A DNA stretch of 64,000 bases from an uncultured Prevotellaceae bacterium (lineage in GTDB: Bacteria; Bacteroidota; Bacteroidia; Bacteroidales; Bacteroidaceae), in contig CASGAM010000023.1 in the NCBI GenBank assembly GCA_949299545.1, positions 62,001 to 126,000 of the forward strand, written 5' to 3'. Positions 27,008-36,757 of the stretch are shown piece by piece. The notes below the pieces were generated by a model, which was not told where the DNA came from, searched no databases, and saw only the letters and a program-made list of their open reading frames with translations. How positions within the stretch are numbered: the stretch's first letter is position 1; the number at the start of each line of letters is the position of its first letter. A program made the position numbers and the translations under genes.

Positions 27008-28525
27008 TTAATTACTCTCATTTGGTTGAATATCGGCATCCGGCAGATCAATCTCATGCTGTGGTATCGGCCATACAAACAATGGATTGTCGGCTGATAT
27101 CTTCAGGCTACTTCCATCCGTTACGCTTTCCAACTGCGGTTTTCTTTCAAAACCTTTTCCCCATCTCTTAAGGTCATTCAGCCTGAAACCTTCCATATAA
27201 AGTTCGCGTACACGTTCGTTGCTGATCTCGTCAAGCCAGTTTTCTTCGCCCAACATGGCATTACCATAAGAAGAATAGCGCGCCTTGCGTAAAGTAGTCA
27301 GATCCTCTGCCGCACTTCCGTAATTCTTCAACCTGCAATACGCTTCTGCCCTTATAAGATATTGTTCTGACAAACGGAATACCTTTGGCATGCTGACATG
27401 CAGAATGTTATAACTATTCATAAAATCCTGATTGCCGTGATATTTGATCAGCAATGGCCAAGTCAGTCCGTGACTGAATCCTGTCGTCACCTGACCGAAA
27501 AACGCATTATATCTTAAATCGTTAGCTTCATATAATGCCAAGACCCATGAAGCGGGAACATAATCGGGTCTGTACGACACATAATCATAATTCAAGAATA
27601 CCTGTCCGAGACGCCCACCGTAAGAAGTTGAAGTAAAGCCGACTTTCCAAATGATTTCTGTCGACTGGTCGTACTGCCACATGTAATCATAATATGAATA
27701 ATTACCAGTATAAATGGTATTGACATCAGACAGAATGTACTTGTCACTCTCAATCACCTCAGTGGCACATTCTTCAGCTTTTTCCCAATCTTGCATATAA
27801 AGATATACTCGTGCCTGCAATGCCTTCACGGCATAATATGAGAAATACGGTGTATTGTAAAGAACATCATCTTCCTCATCCTCATCCAAGGCGAGCGCCT
27901 CTTCTGCTTTCTCCAGATCTTTCAACACAAAATCATAAGAATCATAGAGCGAAGAACGTTCCAGTTTTCCAGCATTTGTATATTTTGATACAAGTACCAC
28001 ACCAAGTTCATTTTTGGCGGTTTCAGGGTCATAGGCTTTGCAGAAACACTTTATCAATTCCGAATAAGCAAGCGCACGGGCAAAATAAACCTCCCCCTTA
28101 TATCCCTGTAATTTCTCGTAAGCATCGTCATCGGTCAAAGTATTCTCCCATTTTCCGATTTGCTCAAAAAAATAGTTGCAGTCACCAATGACTTTATAAA
28201 GGGCAGCATAAACAGCCTCAATATCCTCATTTGTCGGCTTGATACTCCACCGCCATACATCTCCGAAAACGTTTGTATAACCATTAACGGCATATACCAA
28301 ATCAGCCTGAATGTCCGGCAACAATGTGAGGTTGCCGCTATAAAGGCTGGAACTCTTATAGTCTGCATAAATTCCGATAACTGCCTGGTTGGCCTCTTCC
28401 ACAGTCGTAATGGCCCGATTGGAAGGTATAGCGTCTGACGGATACTTATCCAAACAAGAAGTACACAACCAGAGGGAAATCACGCCCAATATGTATGCTT
28501 TTGTTTTAACCAATTTCATATTCAT
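27008..28525 (-). CDS. SusD/RagB-family nutrient-binding lipoprotein
   Basis: 505 residues. Lipobox VISLWLCTSC near residue 24, followed by LDKYPSD. Helical TPR-like core, with family segments such as NERVRELYMEGFRLNDLKRWG near 430 and the C-terminal FVWPIPQHEIDLPDADIQPN. SusD proteins cap the SusC channel and deliver ligand. Here the ligand is probably a peptide, judged from the operon. It starts 3 nt after the SusC stop. Confidence 0.95.
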   Translation of the reverse strand: MNMKLVKTKAYILGVISLWLCTSCLDKYPSDAIPSNRAITTVEEANQAVIGIYADYKSSSLYSGNLTLLPDIQADLVYAVNGYTNVFGDVWRWSIKPTNEDIEAVYAALYKVIGDCNYFFEQIGKWENTLTDDDAYEKLQGYKGEVYFARALAYSELIKCFCKAYDPETAKNELGVVLVSKYTNAGKLERSSLYDSYDFVLKDLEKAEEALALDEDEEDDVLYNTPYFSYYAVKALQARVYLYMQDWEKAEECATEVIESDKYILSDVNTIYTGNYSYYDYMWQYDQSTEIIWKVGFTSTSYGGRLGQVFLNYDYVSYRPDYVPASWVLALYEANDLRYNAFFGQVTTGFSHGLTWPLLIKYHGNQDFMNSYNILHVSMPKVFRLSEQYLIRAEAYCRLKNYGSAAEDLTTLRKARYSSYGNAMLGEENWLDEISNERVRELYMEGFRLNDLKRWGKGFERKPQLESVTDGSSLKISADNPLFVWPIPQHEIDLPDADIQPNESN

Positions 28526-28528
28526 TGT

Positions 28529-31462
28529 TTAAAAATTAAGTTCGACACCGAATGTAAATTGCCTTGTAGACGGATATTGCGCACGGTAAATATTGCTGCT
28601 CACTTCCGGATCCAATCCGGAGAAAGCCGTAAAGGTCAGCAAATTCTGTCCCTGTGCAAAGACACGCACTTTTTCAAGGAAATGCGTCTTAGCCAACCAA
28701 CGCTGAGGCAAGCTATAAGCCAGCACCACATTCTTAAGTCTCAGGAATGAAGCATCCTCCAAATAATGTGTATCAAACTGGGGCGTTACGCCATGACGCG
28801 GTATATCCGTTATGTCACCCGGTTTTTTCCAGCGGTCGTACAACAAACGTTTTGATTGGTTGTAAGCCGTATACAAACCGTTACTCTCATCCATAATACG
28901 GTCATTATTATATAACCAACGGTCTGCCATCCAACTGAAATGTGCGGTCAGAGACAATCCCTTCCATGACAATGAGGTACCAAATCCTCCTTCCCACGGC
29001 GCAATATAGCTCTTTCCTTCAATGTAAACGCGATCATCCTCGCTGAACTCATTTGTGATCTCACCATCCTTTGTATACCAAAGCGCATCACCGTTGGCCG
29101 GATTAACCCCTGCATAACGCACCAGATAGAAGCCGCTGACTGATTTTCCTACTGCATAGAGCGTAGCATTGTTATCAACATACTCCTCTATACCGTTATA
29201 CAATTCGGTCAACTTATTCTTATTGTAAGATACATTGGCATACAACGACCATGAAAAATCTTTAAAGCGCAAAACCTCTGCATCGGCTGACAATTCAAAA
29301 CCACGGTTCACCATCGCACCTACATTATCCCAATAGACTCCGTAGCCACCGTCTGCGTAGCTCTGTGGAACCTGCATCAGCATGTTGGAGGTGTACTTGT
29401 TGTAAAACTCCGCGGTAAGGTTAAAACGATTAAGGAAACCTAAACGCAAACCGACATTCGTCGTCCACAACTTCTCCCATGTCAGGTCTTCATTGCCGCG
29501 GGTAACCGGAACGATACCGACATCACCCATATAATTGGAATCGCCATAAACCAACGCCATGTGGGCATAGTTTGAAATAGAAGAGTTTCCGGATGTTCCT
29601 GTACTGAACGTCACCTGGGCGTTGGAAAGCCATTCCACATCTTCCATGAAATGCTCACGCTTCATATCCCACATCGTACCAACTGACCAGAAAGTAGCCC
29701 AGCGGTTGTTTTTTCCAAAACGTGAAGAGGCGTCTGAACGCAAAGAGAAATCAGCATAGTAGCGGTTCTCATAATCATATTCCGCACGACCGAAAAAAGA
29801 AAGGAAACCGTATGATGTTGTGGCGTCATTCCATGAACTTGCGAAAGAACCTGAAGAAAGGTTTGTCAGCACATCATTATTCTGCCCCTCGGTTACCACC
29901 TGGAAAGACTCATAGTTATAATTGATTCCCTCCTGACCAACGAGAAAATTGAAATGATGTTTGTCATCAACATCAAACACATAATTGGCCGTATTGGTTA
30001 CTGAGAGTGTCAGACCGTCTGATGATGCACGGCCGGCAGAACCCATCCCGTTATTATTGGCGTAACTCGGGAATGAGCGCATGAAAGAAGTGGAGTGATC
30101 ATAATCCACACCGAAAAGAGACTTGATTGACAATCCTTTAATCGGAGTCACTTCCGCATATAAGGAAGAAATGACCTTATATGAATTATGTCGTACCGGA
30201 TTTTCTTCCATCCATTCCAACGGGTTCAGACCGGTACCTTTCCATGATCCGTCATTAGTAGAAGCCAATGTGCCGTCCTCATTATAGGGATTCCAATAAG
30301 GCAACATGAAACGTGAAGCGGAAATAGGTGAATAGAGCGCGTACTCGCCGTCTTCAGCCTGCTCTATGTCTTCATAAGCCAACAAAGTGTTGGTACCCAT
30401 TTTCAACCAACTTTTAGCTCGGTGTTCTACATTGGCACGCATGTTATAACGTCTGAACATTGAGCCTATTGTAATACCGTCCTGATCAAAGAAACCACCG
30501 GAAACGAAATAATTCGTTTTATCAGTAGCACCATTCACCGAAACCTCATAGCTCTGCATTGGCGCATTGTTTTTAAACACCTCTTCCAGCCAGTTGACAT
30601 CGGTATTCATCACCTTCTTATAATAGTCATCGCCCAAATCCTGGCCGATTTCTTTCTCATATTTAATACGCTCTTCCGTATTCATCAGATCCCAATTGTC
30701 ACCGGCCAGCTGCGAAATACCCCATTGGCCCGTAAAAGCAACCTTCGCACTACCGATATTACGACCGCGTTTGGTCGTGATAACCACGACACCATTGGCA
30801 GCCCGCGCACCGTAAATAGAGGTGGATGAAGCATCCTTCAATACAGATATTGATTCTATATCATTAGGGTTGATAGCATTGAAACTGGAAGATTCAATAG
30901 GCACACCGTCAAGTATGAACAAAGGAGTTGTTCCGGAATTGATAGAGTTCGTACCACGTATCTGAAAAGTGGCAGCCCGACTCGGCTCACCAGATGCAGA
31001 AACGACGGTAAGTCCCGGAGCCTTTCCCTGCAACGCCTGGTCAAAACTGGCTGTCGGCACGTCGGCAACTTCATCAGAACCTATCGTTGAGACTGAACCG
31101 GCTACTGTTCCCTTCTTACGTACACCGTATGCCACCACAACCACCTCGTCGATTAACTTTGTGTCATCCTTGAGTGTAATATTCAATGTCTTGGTATTTT
31201 CGTCCACAGTCTTCTCCTGCGTTTCCATACCCATAAACGTAAAGGTCAGCGTAGCTTTCCCACCGTCAATCTTAATCTCATAAAAACCGTCTAAATCCGT
31301 CACAACGCCATTCATAGTGCCTTTCTGACGAACAGCCACTCCCATCAACGGTTCCTTATCCGCATCGGAGATGACTTGCCCTTTCACGGTGTAAACCTGT
31401 GCCACCGCAGACTGTATGCCGCATATCGCGAAAAGCACCCATAAAAGACTCCATTTTTTCAT
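28529..31462 (-). CDS. SusC/RagA-family TonB-linked outer membrane transporter
   Basis: 977 residues. Signal peptide ending SAVAQ, then a carboxypeptidase-regulatory-like domain (about 25-100; VKGQVISDADKEPLMGVAV). The TonB-box/plug junction is DEVVVVAYGVRKKGTVAGSV, and the plug carries the SusC hallmark VLKDASSTSIYGARAANGV. A 22-strand barrel runs to the C-terminal phenylalanine (FTFGVELNF). Length is typical. It is the first gene of the operon, with a consensus promoter upstream. Confidence 0.96.
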   Translation of the reverse strand: MKKWSLLWVLFAICGIQSAVAQVYTVKGQVISDADKEPLMGVAVRQKGTMNGVVTDLDGFYEIKIDGGKATLTFTFMGMETQEKTVDENTKTLNITLKDDTKLIDEVVVVAYGVRKKGTVAGSVSTIGSDEVADVPTASFDQALQGKAPGLTVVSASGEPSRAATFQIRGTNSINSGTTPLFILDGVPIESSSFNAINPNDIESISVLKDASSTSIYGARAANGVVVITTKRGRNIGSAKVAFTGQWGISQLAGDNWDLMNTEERIKYEKEIGQDLGDDYYKKVMNTDVNWLEEVFKNNAPMQSYEVSVNGATDKTNYFVSGGFFDQDGITIGSMFRRYNMRANVEHRAKSWLKMGTNTLLAYEDIEQAEDGEYALYSPISASRFMLPYWNPYNEDGTLASTNDGSWKGTGLNPLEWMEENPVRHNSYKVISSLYAEVTPIKGLSIKSLFGVDYDHSTSFMRSFPSYANNNGMGSAGRASSDGLTLSVTNTANYVFDVDDKHHFNFLVGQEGINYNYESFQVVTEGQNNDVLTNLSSGSFASSWNDATTSYGFLSFFGRAEYDYENRYYADFSLRSDASSRFGKNNRWATFWSVGTMWDMKREHFMEDVEWLSNAQVTFSTGTSGNSSISNYAHMALVYGDSNYMGDVGIVPVTRGNEDLTWEKLWTTNVGLRLGFLNRFNLTAEFYNKYTSNMLMQVPQSYADGGYGVYWDNVGAMVNRGFELSADAEVLRFKDFSWSLYANVSYNKNKLTELYNGIEEYVDNNATLYAVGKSVSGFYLVRYAGVNPANGDALWYTKDGEITNEFSEDDRVYIEGKSYIAPWEGGFGTSLSWKGLSLTAHFSWMADRWLYNNDRIMDESNGLYTAYNQSKRLLYDRWKKPGDITDIPRHGVTPQFDTHYLEDASFLRLKNVVLAYSLPQRWLAKTHFLEKVRVFAQGQNLLTFTAFSGLDPEVSSNIYRAQYPSTRQFTFGVELNF

Positions 31463-31623
31463 CTTTTGACTATTCTATATAATTATTATTCAATTTGCAA
31501 CAAAAATTGCTTTATAAACCGCCCAAAACACCACCGTCACAAAAATCAATAACTAACACCCTGACATACGTTCAAATAACGCGAAAGAGCCTTATTTTAG
31601 ACAGCCTCTAATTAAAAACGGCG

Positions 31624-31655
31624 CAAAGCTAACATTTTTTTATTAAAAAGCCAAA
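31624..31655 (-). promoter_or_regulatory. Promoter of the SusCD-protease operon
   Basis: Minus strand: TTTG (31655 to 31652), 20 nt, TAGCTTTG (31631 to 31624), a consensus Bacteroides promoter. Predicted leader of about 155 nt before susC. A standard promoter argues that the vegetative sigma factor, not the nearby ECF factor, reads it. Confidence 0.7.
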
Positions 31656-32290
31656 AAAATATTGCAAAAATCTTATTTTTAACACAATAATATTACACTT
31701 TCTCATACATAAAAGATATTCAAGAAACAAAGAAATTGTCCGGGAATTGCTATGAAAATGACGGACGCGGAAAGTGACACTTTGTATTTCTTACCTCTTT
31801 GAGACAGTAAAAATCCGAACGTTCCTTACGCTTGGAAGAAAAAAAACAATTCTCAGAAAGCGAAAAAAGCAATAATAATATAATAGTTAGGCATTTAACA
31901 GAAAAAACAACCGCTGTAAAAAGATATCAAACAGCGTAAAAAAACAAGTTTGGGAGCGAAAAAATAACTCCCGGCTGCTATTTTTACGGAAGCGACAGGT
32001 AGCTTTCGGATTTTCTACCTGTCGCAATTTTTATTGTTGGCTCCATATTTTTTATTTCTCGCTGTTGCAAATCCGGTTTTAGCTTTTTTAAAGAACACTT
32101 CTCTTTCAATATTTGCATATTTATACACAACTATCGTCGTCTGAATTGTATAAACATGCATATACCGCTCTATTTACAACTTTTTCTCCAACGGCCACGT
32201 CAGCTTTCAACGTTTTTTTTGTAACAAAGTGTCACCCAAAAGCCTCAGACTGTTTCTTAACGTCATATAAGACAGATAGGGGGTGGAGAC
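31656..32290. other. Non-coding gap upstream of the susC promoter
   Basis: About 635 bp with no convincing gene. It is A/T-rich and contains the hairpin listed separately. A 70-codon frame at 32113-32325 on plus has no start signal and runs into the ddh terminator. Confidence 0.6.
31992..32035 (+). terminator. Orphan intrinsic terminator on plus strand
   Basis: GCGACAGGTAG (31992-32002) pairs perfectly with CTACCTGTCGC (32015-32025), followed by AATTTTTATT. A small hairpin (GGGAG/CTCCC) lies about 25 nt upstream. No plus-strand gene precedes it, so it may end a small RNA. Confidence 0.55.
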
Positions 32291-32345
32291 AAAAAAAGGG
32301 GGCACACCGTTTTGCATCCCCATAACTGCATTTCGGCACACCCCC
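32291..32345 (-). terminator. Terminator of ddh
   Basis: On minus, 32345-32334 (GGGGGTGTGCCG) pairs with 32309-32298 through eight Watson-Crick and four consecutive G-U pairs, then seven Ts (32297-32291). It lies 26 nt past the ddh stop. The plus-strand RNA would have A-C mismatches, so the direction is clear. Confidence 0.8.
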
Positions 32346-32371
32346 TTAAGAAGGATTTATGAATATCCGGT

Positions 32372-33271
32372 TTAAACGAGATGAGCAATCAGCTCCTCAC
32401 GCTCTCCGGGCAATAAATCTATCACCGGCACTTCAATCATGGTATAACAGCCCGGCGCCTGCTTCATGGAAGCGCGAGCCACACATACCAGCACCTGACC
32501 GGTCAACGCCGGATTGTTGATGTGCATATTGAATTCAAACAACTGATTCTGCGTCTTTCCTGACACGCCTTTGCGGGTAAGGTTTACACCATGTCCCATA
32601 TCAAGCAGTTCATCCACACAAGGCACCTGGATGACATGTGTCTCGTCATTCACGAAATACGGATCGGCCTTGATGGCAGCAGCCACCTTCTCGTACTCAT
32701 AGCCTTCCTTCACTTCTATGTACACCATGCGGCGATGGATGCCCGTACCTGTCGGGATAGTCATCGAAAGGGCGGCTTTCACGCCTTCGACAGCCTTGAC
32801 AGCAACGGTATGCCCCATACTCATACCGGGACCGAAGTTGGTATACGTGATGCCTTTCGGCGCAATGGCCTGAAGCATGGCGCGCACGACGGAGTCACTT
32901 CCCGGATCCCAGCCTGCTGAAATGATTGAAACGGCCTTACCAGCCTTCGCACTCTCGTCCAGCGAACGACGCAAGGAAGTAATCTGCGTATGGATGTCAA
33001 AGCTGTCCACCGTATTGATACCCAATGCCAGAATCTCTTTCGCATACTTCTCCACGCTGCGTGTCGGAGTGGCAAGAATGGCAACATCCACATCTTTCAA
33101 CTCGCGGATATCCTTGACTACGTCATATTTGGCCAGTTCCTCCGGCTTGTTCTCAGCACCCTGACGGCGAACGATGCCGGCCACCTCAAAATCGGGAGCT
33201 GCCTCAAGCGCCTGCAATGTATAGTGACCGATATTTCCATATCCTACCACTGCTGCTCTAATCTTTTTCAT
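32372..33271 (-). CDS. ddh: meso-Diaminopimelate D-dehydrogenase
   Basis: 299 residues. Rossmann motif VVGYGNIGHYTLQAL at the N-terminus. Family segments are ILATPTRSVEKYAKE, SAGWDPGSDSVVRAML and TNFGPGMSMGHTVAVKA. It converts tetrahydrodipicolinate to meso-DAP in one NADPH-dependent step, feeding lysine and peptidoglycan synthesis. It starts 37 nt after the C1B peptidase stop and has its own terminator. Confidence 0.94.
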   Translation of the reverse strand: MKKIRAAVVGYGNIGHYTLQALEAAPDFEVAGIVRRQGAENKPEELAKYDVVKDIRELKDVDVAILATPTRSVEKYAKEILALGINTVDSFDIHTQITSLRRSLDESAKAGKAVSIISAGWDPGSDSVVRAMLQAIAPKGITYTNFGPGMSMGHTVAVKAVEGVKAALSMTIPTGTGIHRRMVYIEVKEGYEYEKVAAAIKADPYFVNDETHVIQVPCVDELLDMGHGVNLTRKGVSGKTQNQLFEFNMHINNPALTGQVLVCVARASMKQAPGCYTMIEVPVIDLLPGEREELIAHLV

Positions 33272-33308
33272 CTTTCTATTATTATTTTGGTTCTTATATA
33301 ATTATAAC

Positions 33309-34706
33309 TTATAGTTCGTTCTGAAACATCGGGTCCCATGCCGGCAAACGCACCGGCTCCTGTTTCATGAGTTCCAGGATCTCAGCAGGACAATATTTGC
33401 GATTGACGACCAAACGGAACATATACTCGTCAAACCACTCGTCCGTCATAATCAGATGCCCCCGGTAACCGGACGCTGCTCCCCAGCTGTTCTCCACCAT
33501 CCATTTGACAGGCTTCCCGGCCTCATCCAGATCGACAGCCATCAAGGTCATGGCATGTGTGCTGCCGCTATCGAAACTGCGGATGCGCTGCGCCTTGTCC
33601 ATCCCGAAAGTGGTGCCGAAAAGACTCTCATAATCATAGTTGTTTATATCAAGCGTCCCGGTTGCGGCATCCAGAAACTTCCCGACATCACAACTGAAAT
33701 ACATCATGGAACTGTCCTTCAGGCTCGCAATCGCCATTTCCTTAATATCCTCTATCGGCAGATTAAGATAAAGCCAGTTGTTCCCGTCATAGGTATGACG
33801 GTCATAATCTATCTCATATACCTTATTATAAGGACGCGTGGGGTCGTTCATGAGCATCACATAATTGGCATTCAGATCTTCGCCTCCGCACACTTCTTTA
33901 TAAAAGCCCAGGGGAGTGTACTCTTTCATCGCACCGGCACGCCCGTTTTCAGAGGGAGGCGCCCACCTGAACGTCTTAGGCGGTTCACCGTATGCATACA
34001 CCAACATGCGATAAACGGTTTTGAGCATTTCCACCTTTTGCCGTTCCAGCTTCTTTTGGGAAGCGCCGGCTTCGGACATCTCGCGCAACTGCAAGCCGTA
34101 TTCGCGCAACTTTCGTTTCAGGAGCGAAGCTATTTCGGACGTATTGTCGCTGCTGTAGGTTTCCGGCATCACTTCTTTCGGCACTACACCATATTTTGCG
34201 AACAAGTCTGAAACACCGGTAAACTGGCCGCCATCACTAAGAGGATTACGGAACAGCCACTCCACCATCTTGTCTTCCATCGGTTTCTCCCGGGTGTCTA
34301 TCACTCCCTGTAAAAAAAGATTGCTCTTCTCTAATTGGTCGTAAAAGAAACTATAAACCTGCGAAAACTCAAAATTGCGCATGCCGGTCTTGGCCATCAC
34401 GTCGGCGCGCAACACGTTCGTGCCGGTAAAAAGCCAACAACGGCCGCTCGACTGTTGGTCGGTAATGCCGGAACTGTTGACTTTATACGTAAAACCCGCA
34501 TCGGGTACTGCAGGCTGGGCGGCATTCTTCGCCAACTTCTTGATGGCATTGCCACCAACGGCATTGCGAATAGCCTTATCTGCTGCGGTATTCTCGTAGC
34601 TTCCGGAAAGTTCAGCCAGCACTTCCGGCGTGAGTGCTTGTTGAGCGGACATCAATCCGGCAGTAAAGAACGCAGCAACACTTATCAGATACTTTTTCAT
34701 CTCCAT
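33309..34706 (-). CDS. Exported C1B (PepC/bleomycin-hydrolase family) cysteine peptidase
   Basis: 465 residues. The papain-like triad is in the C1B context: Cys in QQSSGRCWLF near 92, His in GSTHAMTLMAVD near 384 and Asn in WMVENSWG near 407. Unlike classical cytoplasmic PepC it begins with a signal peptide (KKYLISVAAFFTAGLMSAQ), so it should act in the periplasm, presumably trimming peptides. A second ATG two codons in (34700) is equally plausible. Confidence 0.9.
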   Translation of the reverse strand: MEMKKYLISVAAFFTAGLMSAQQALTPEVLAELSGSYENTAADKAIRNAVGGNAIKKLAKNAAQPAVPDAGFTYKVNSSGITDQQSSGRCWLFTGTNVLRADVMAKTGMRNFEFSQVYSFFYDQLEKSNLFLQGVIDTREKPMEDKMVEWLFRNPLSDGGQFTGVSDLFAKYGVVPKEVMPETYSSDNTSEIASLLKRKLREYGLQLREMSEAGASQKKLERQKVEMLKTVYRMLVYAYGEPPKTFRWAPPSENGRAGAMKEYTPLGFYKEVCGGEDLNANYVMLMNDPTRPYNKVYEIDYDRHTYDGNNWLYLNLPIEDIKEMAIASLKDSSMMYFSCDVGKFLDAATGTLDINNYDYESLFGTTFGMDKAQRIRSFDSGSTHAMTLMAVDLDEAGKPVKWMVENSWGAASGYRGHLIMTDEWFDEYMFRLVVNRKYCPAEILELMKQEPVRLPAWDPMFQNEL

Positions 34707-34824
34707 TTTATTACAAAATATTTTTCCGGCAATCGTTTTTGCTTATTTCCGCGCAAAAATACAATAAAAAAGCAGATTATATTACATTTTGTCAACCGGC
34801 TTAATTTTTTTTAAGAATAAAGCC

Positions 34825-34872
34825 ACAAAAACAGCAAACAGCCTTCCGCCGAAAACACCGGTGGAAGGCTGT
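34825..34872 (-). terminator. Terminator of the CoA-transferase gene
   Basis: A 14-bp stem with one G-U pair (34838-34851 with 34859-34872, core AGCCTTCC/GGAAGGCT). On minus it is followed by a T-rich run with TTTTTG. It lies about 40 nt past the stop. Confidence 0.8.
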
Positions 34873-34913
34873 CCCATATTTCCGTTAAAAAAACTACTAC
34901 ATAAGGAGAAACG

Positions 34914-36425
34914 TTATTTTACATACTCCGCCCAGTCCGTCAGGCGCATGTCACCTTTCCGGACATAAGTGTCGTGCATGGCGAAAGCAGCTGACAGGCA
35001 GTGATGCGTATGTCCGCCAAACTTGGCTGCGTACTTCAGATAGTCGCGCAACATCGGCTGATAATCCGGATGAGCCACCTTAATCAGCTCTTCAGCCTTT
35101 TCCATCGCACATTTGCCACGCAAGTCAGCCACACCGTATTCCGTAATCACGGCATCCACGAAATGACTCGTATGGTCGATGTGTGAACAGAACGGCACGA
35201 TGCTGCTGATGGCGCCTCCCTTGGTGGTAGAACCGCAAGTAAAAATACTCAGGTAAGCATTGTTCGTAAAGTCGGCCGAACCGCCGATACCGTTCATCAT
35301 CTTCGTACCGCAAATTTTGGTTGAATTGACATGTCCGTAAATGTCTACCTCTATGGCCGTATTCAATGAACAAACACCAATGCGTGCAATGACCTCAGGC
35401 GAGTTGGATATTTCTGAAGGACGCAACACGAGTTTGTCCTTAAAGAAATCCATATCACGGTAAATACCCTGCAGACATTCGTTGGTAACGGTCAGTGAGC
35501 AAGCCGATGCGGACAGCACGCGTCCTTCACGCATCAACTGCACCGGTGCATCCTGCAACACTTCCGTATAGATGTTGAAATTCGGCACTTCCGGACATTG
35601 CCCCAAAGCCCCCAACACAGCATTGGCACCACTTCCCACACCGCTCTGCAAGTTCAGGAATGTAGGCGGTATCTTTCCCTCTTTCAAGTTCGCCAGCAGG
35701 AAGTCGGCAACATTCATTCCTATTTTGGTCGTTATCGGATCGGCATCCTTGAAAGCACGCGCCTCGTCAGGAATGTCACACTCAATGACTCCGACGATAC
35801 GGTTGGCATCCACTTCCACATACGGCTTGCCGATACGGTCGGTCGCTTTCATAATCATCAGCGGCGTACGGTACGGATGATCTTCTATCTCATAAACATC
35901 ATGTATTCCCATGCAACTTTTGCTATGGAAAGCATTCAGTTCCACAAAAATACCTTTTTCGGCCAAACGGCAAACCGTCGGGCTGATACCTCCGGCTGCG
36001 GTCAAATAGATACGGGCCTTGTCACCCACCTGTTCAATCTCGCAGGCTTCTATAATAGCCCAATCGACTTTTCCCAAATACCCCTGACGGATTTGGGTGG
36101 CCATATTGGAAAGGTTCAAATCGGAATATGATATTTCATTCTTGTTCACACATGTGCGGAAATCCTTGTTGGTCGTATAAGGAGCCCTGAATCCGATGGC
36201 ATGTGCATTAGCCAACATACCGTCACAGCTCTGACCGGTTGAAGCTCCGGTAAAAATATTAATTTTAAACGCTTTATTGTCCGCATGTTCACGTTCAGCT
36301 TTTTTTGCAATTTCTGCGGGCACGGATTTCGGGGCACCGGCCGGTGTAAAGCCGCTCAGTCCGATAGTGTCTCCGTTTTGGATAAACGATGCTGCTTCCG
36401 CAGCTGTAATCTTGTTAAAACCCAT
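34914..36425 (-). CDS. Acetyl-CoA hydrolase/transferase family protein (succinate CoA-transferase type)
   Basis: 503 residues from ATG 36425 (MGFNKITAAEAASFIQNGD). 32 extra in-frame codons upstream overlap the promoter box and are rejected. Class-I CoA-transferase motifs are present: GDTIGLSGFTPAGAPKSVP, IGGSADF, and the catalytic-glutamate region VITEYGVADLRGK. In Bacteroides such enzymes exchange CoA between succinate and propionate or acetate in fermentation. The exact acceptor is not readable. A -7-like TACCTTTG lies at 36464 to 36457. Confidence 0.9.
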   Translation of the reverse strand: MGFNKITAAEAASFIQNGDTIGLSGFTPAGAPKSVPAEIAKKAEREHADNKAFKINIFTGASTGQSCDGMLANAHAIGFRAPYTTNKDFRTCVNKNEISYSDLNLSNMATQIRQGYLGKVDWAIIEACEIEQVGDKARIYLTAAGGISPTVCRLAEKGIFVELNAFHSKSCMGIHDVYEIEDHPYRTPLMIMKATDRIGKPYVEVDANRIVGVIECDIPDEARAFKDADPITTKIGMNVADFLLANLKEGKIPPTFLNLQSGVGSGANAVLGALGQCPEVPNFNIYTEVLQDAPVQLMREGRVLSASACSLTVTNECLQGIYRDMDFFKDKLVLRPSEISNSPEVIARIGVCSLNTAIEVDIYGHVNSTKICGTKMMNGIGGSADFTNNAYLSIFTCGSTTKGGAISSIVPFCSHIDHTSHFVDAVITEYGVADLRGKCAMEKAEELIKVAHPDYQPMLRDYLKYAAKFGGHTHHCLSAAFAMHDTYVRKGDMRLTDWAEYVK

Positions 36426-36757
36426 AGGATAATATTTATTGTTAACTTCAATGGCACAAAGGTAGCACATTTTTTTCAAACAGTTCACTTTTAGTGAGGT
36501 GTTTTCAGCATCGGCCTTCACATTTTGTCATTTTCTGACCGCTACGGCAACAAAACAAAGACAAAAAACCGTCCTTAACTTTCATTTTATCAACATTCCA
36601 CCACCGACACGCCCGTCTTTAGAAATATTACGAACAGAACACACCGCGCGTTAATGTTTTTTAGCATTAAATTATGCTTCTTCCATTTCTTTATATCTGA
36701 CAAGCACCATATTCTGACATAAATTTTGTATCTTTGCCGGCAAATTACAACTAAAGA
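36426..36757. other. 332-bp divergent intergenic region
   Basis: Separates the CoA-transferase gene (minus) from miaB (plus). Each side has a -7 element, TACCTTTG at 36464 to 36457 on minus and TATCTTTG at 36729-36736 on plus. I see no further structure and no gene. Confidence 0.6.
36729..36736 (+). promoter_or_regulatory. -7 box of the miaB operon
   Basis: TATCTTTG matches TAnnTTTG 21 nt before the miaB ATG, implying a leader of about 15 nt. No clear -33 TTTG at the normal distance. Confidence 0.5.

Noticed and set aside
32113-32325. 70-codon plus-strand frame
   Set aside because: No promoter or ribosome site, and it runs into the ddh terminator.
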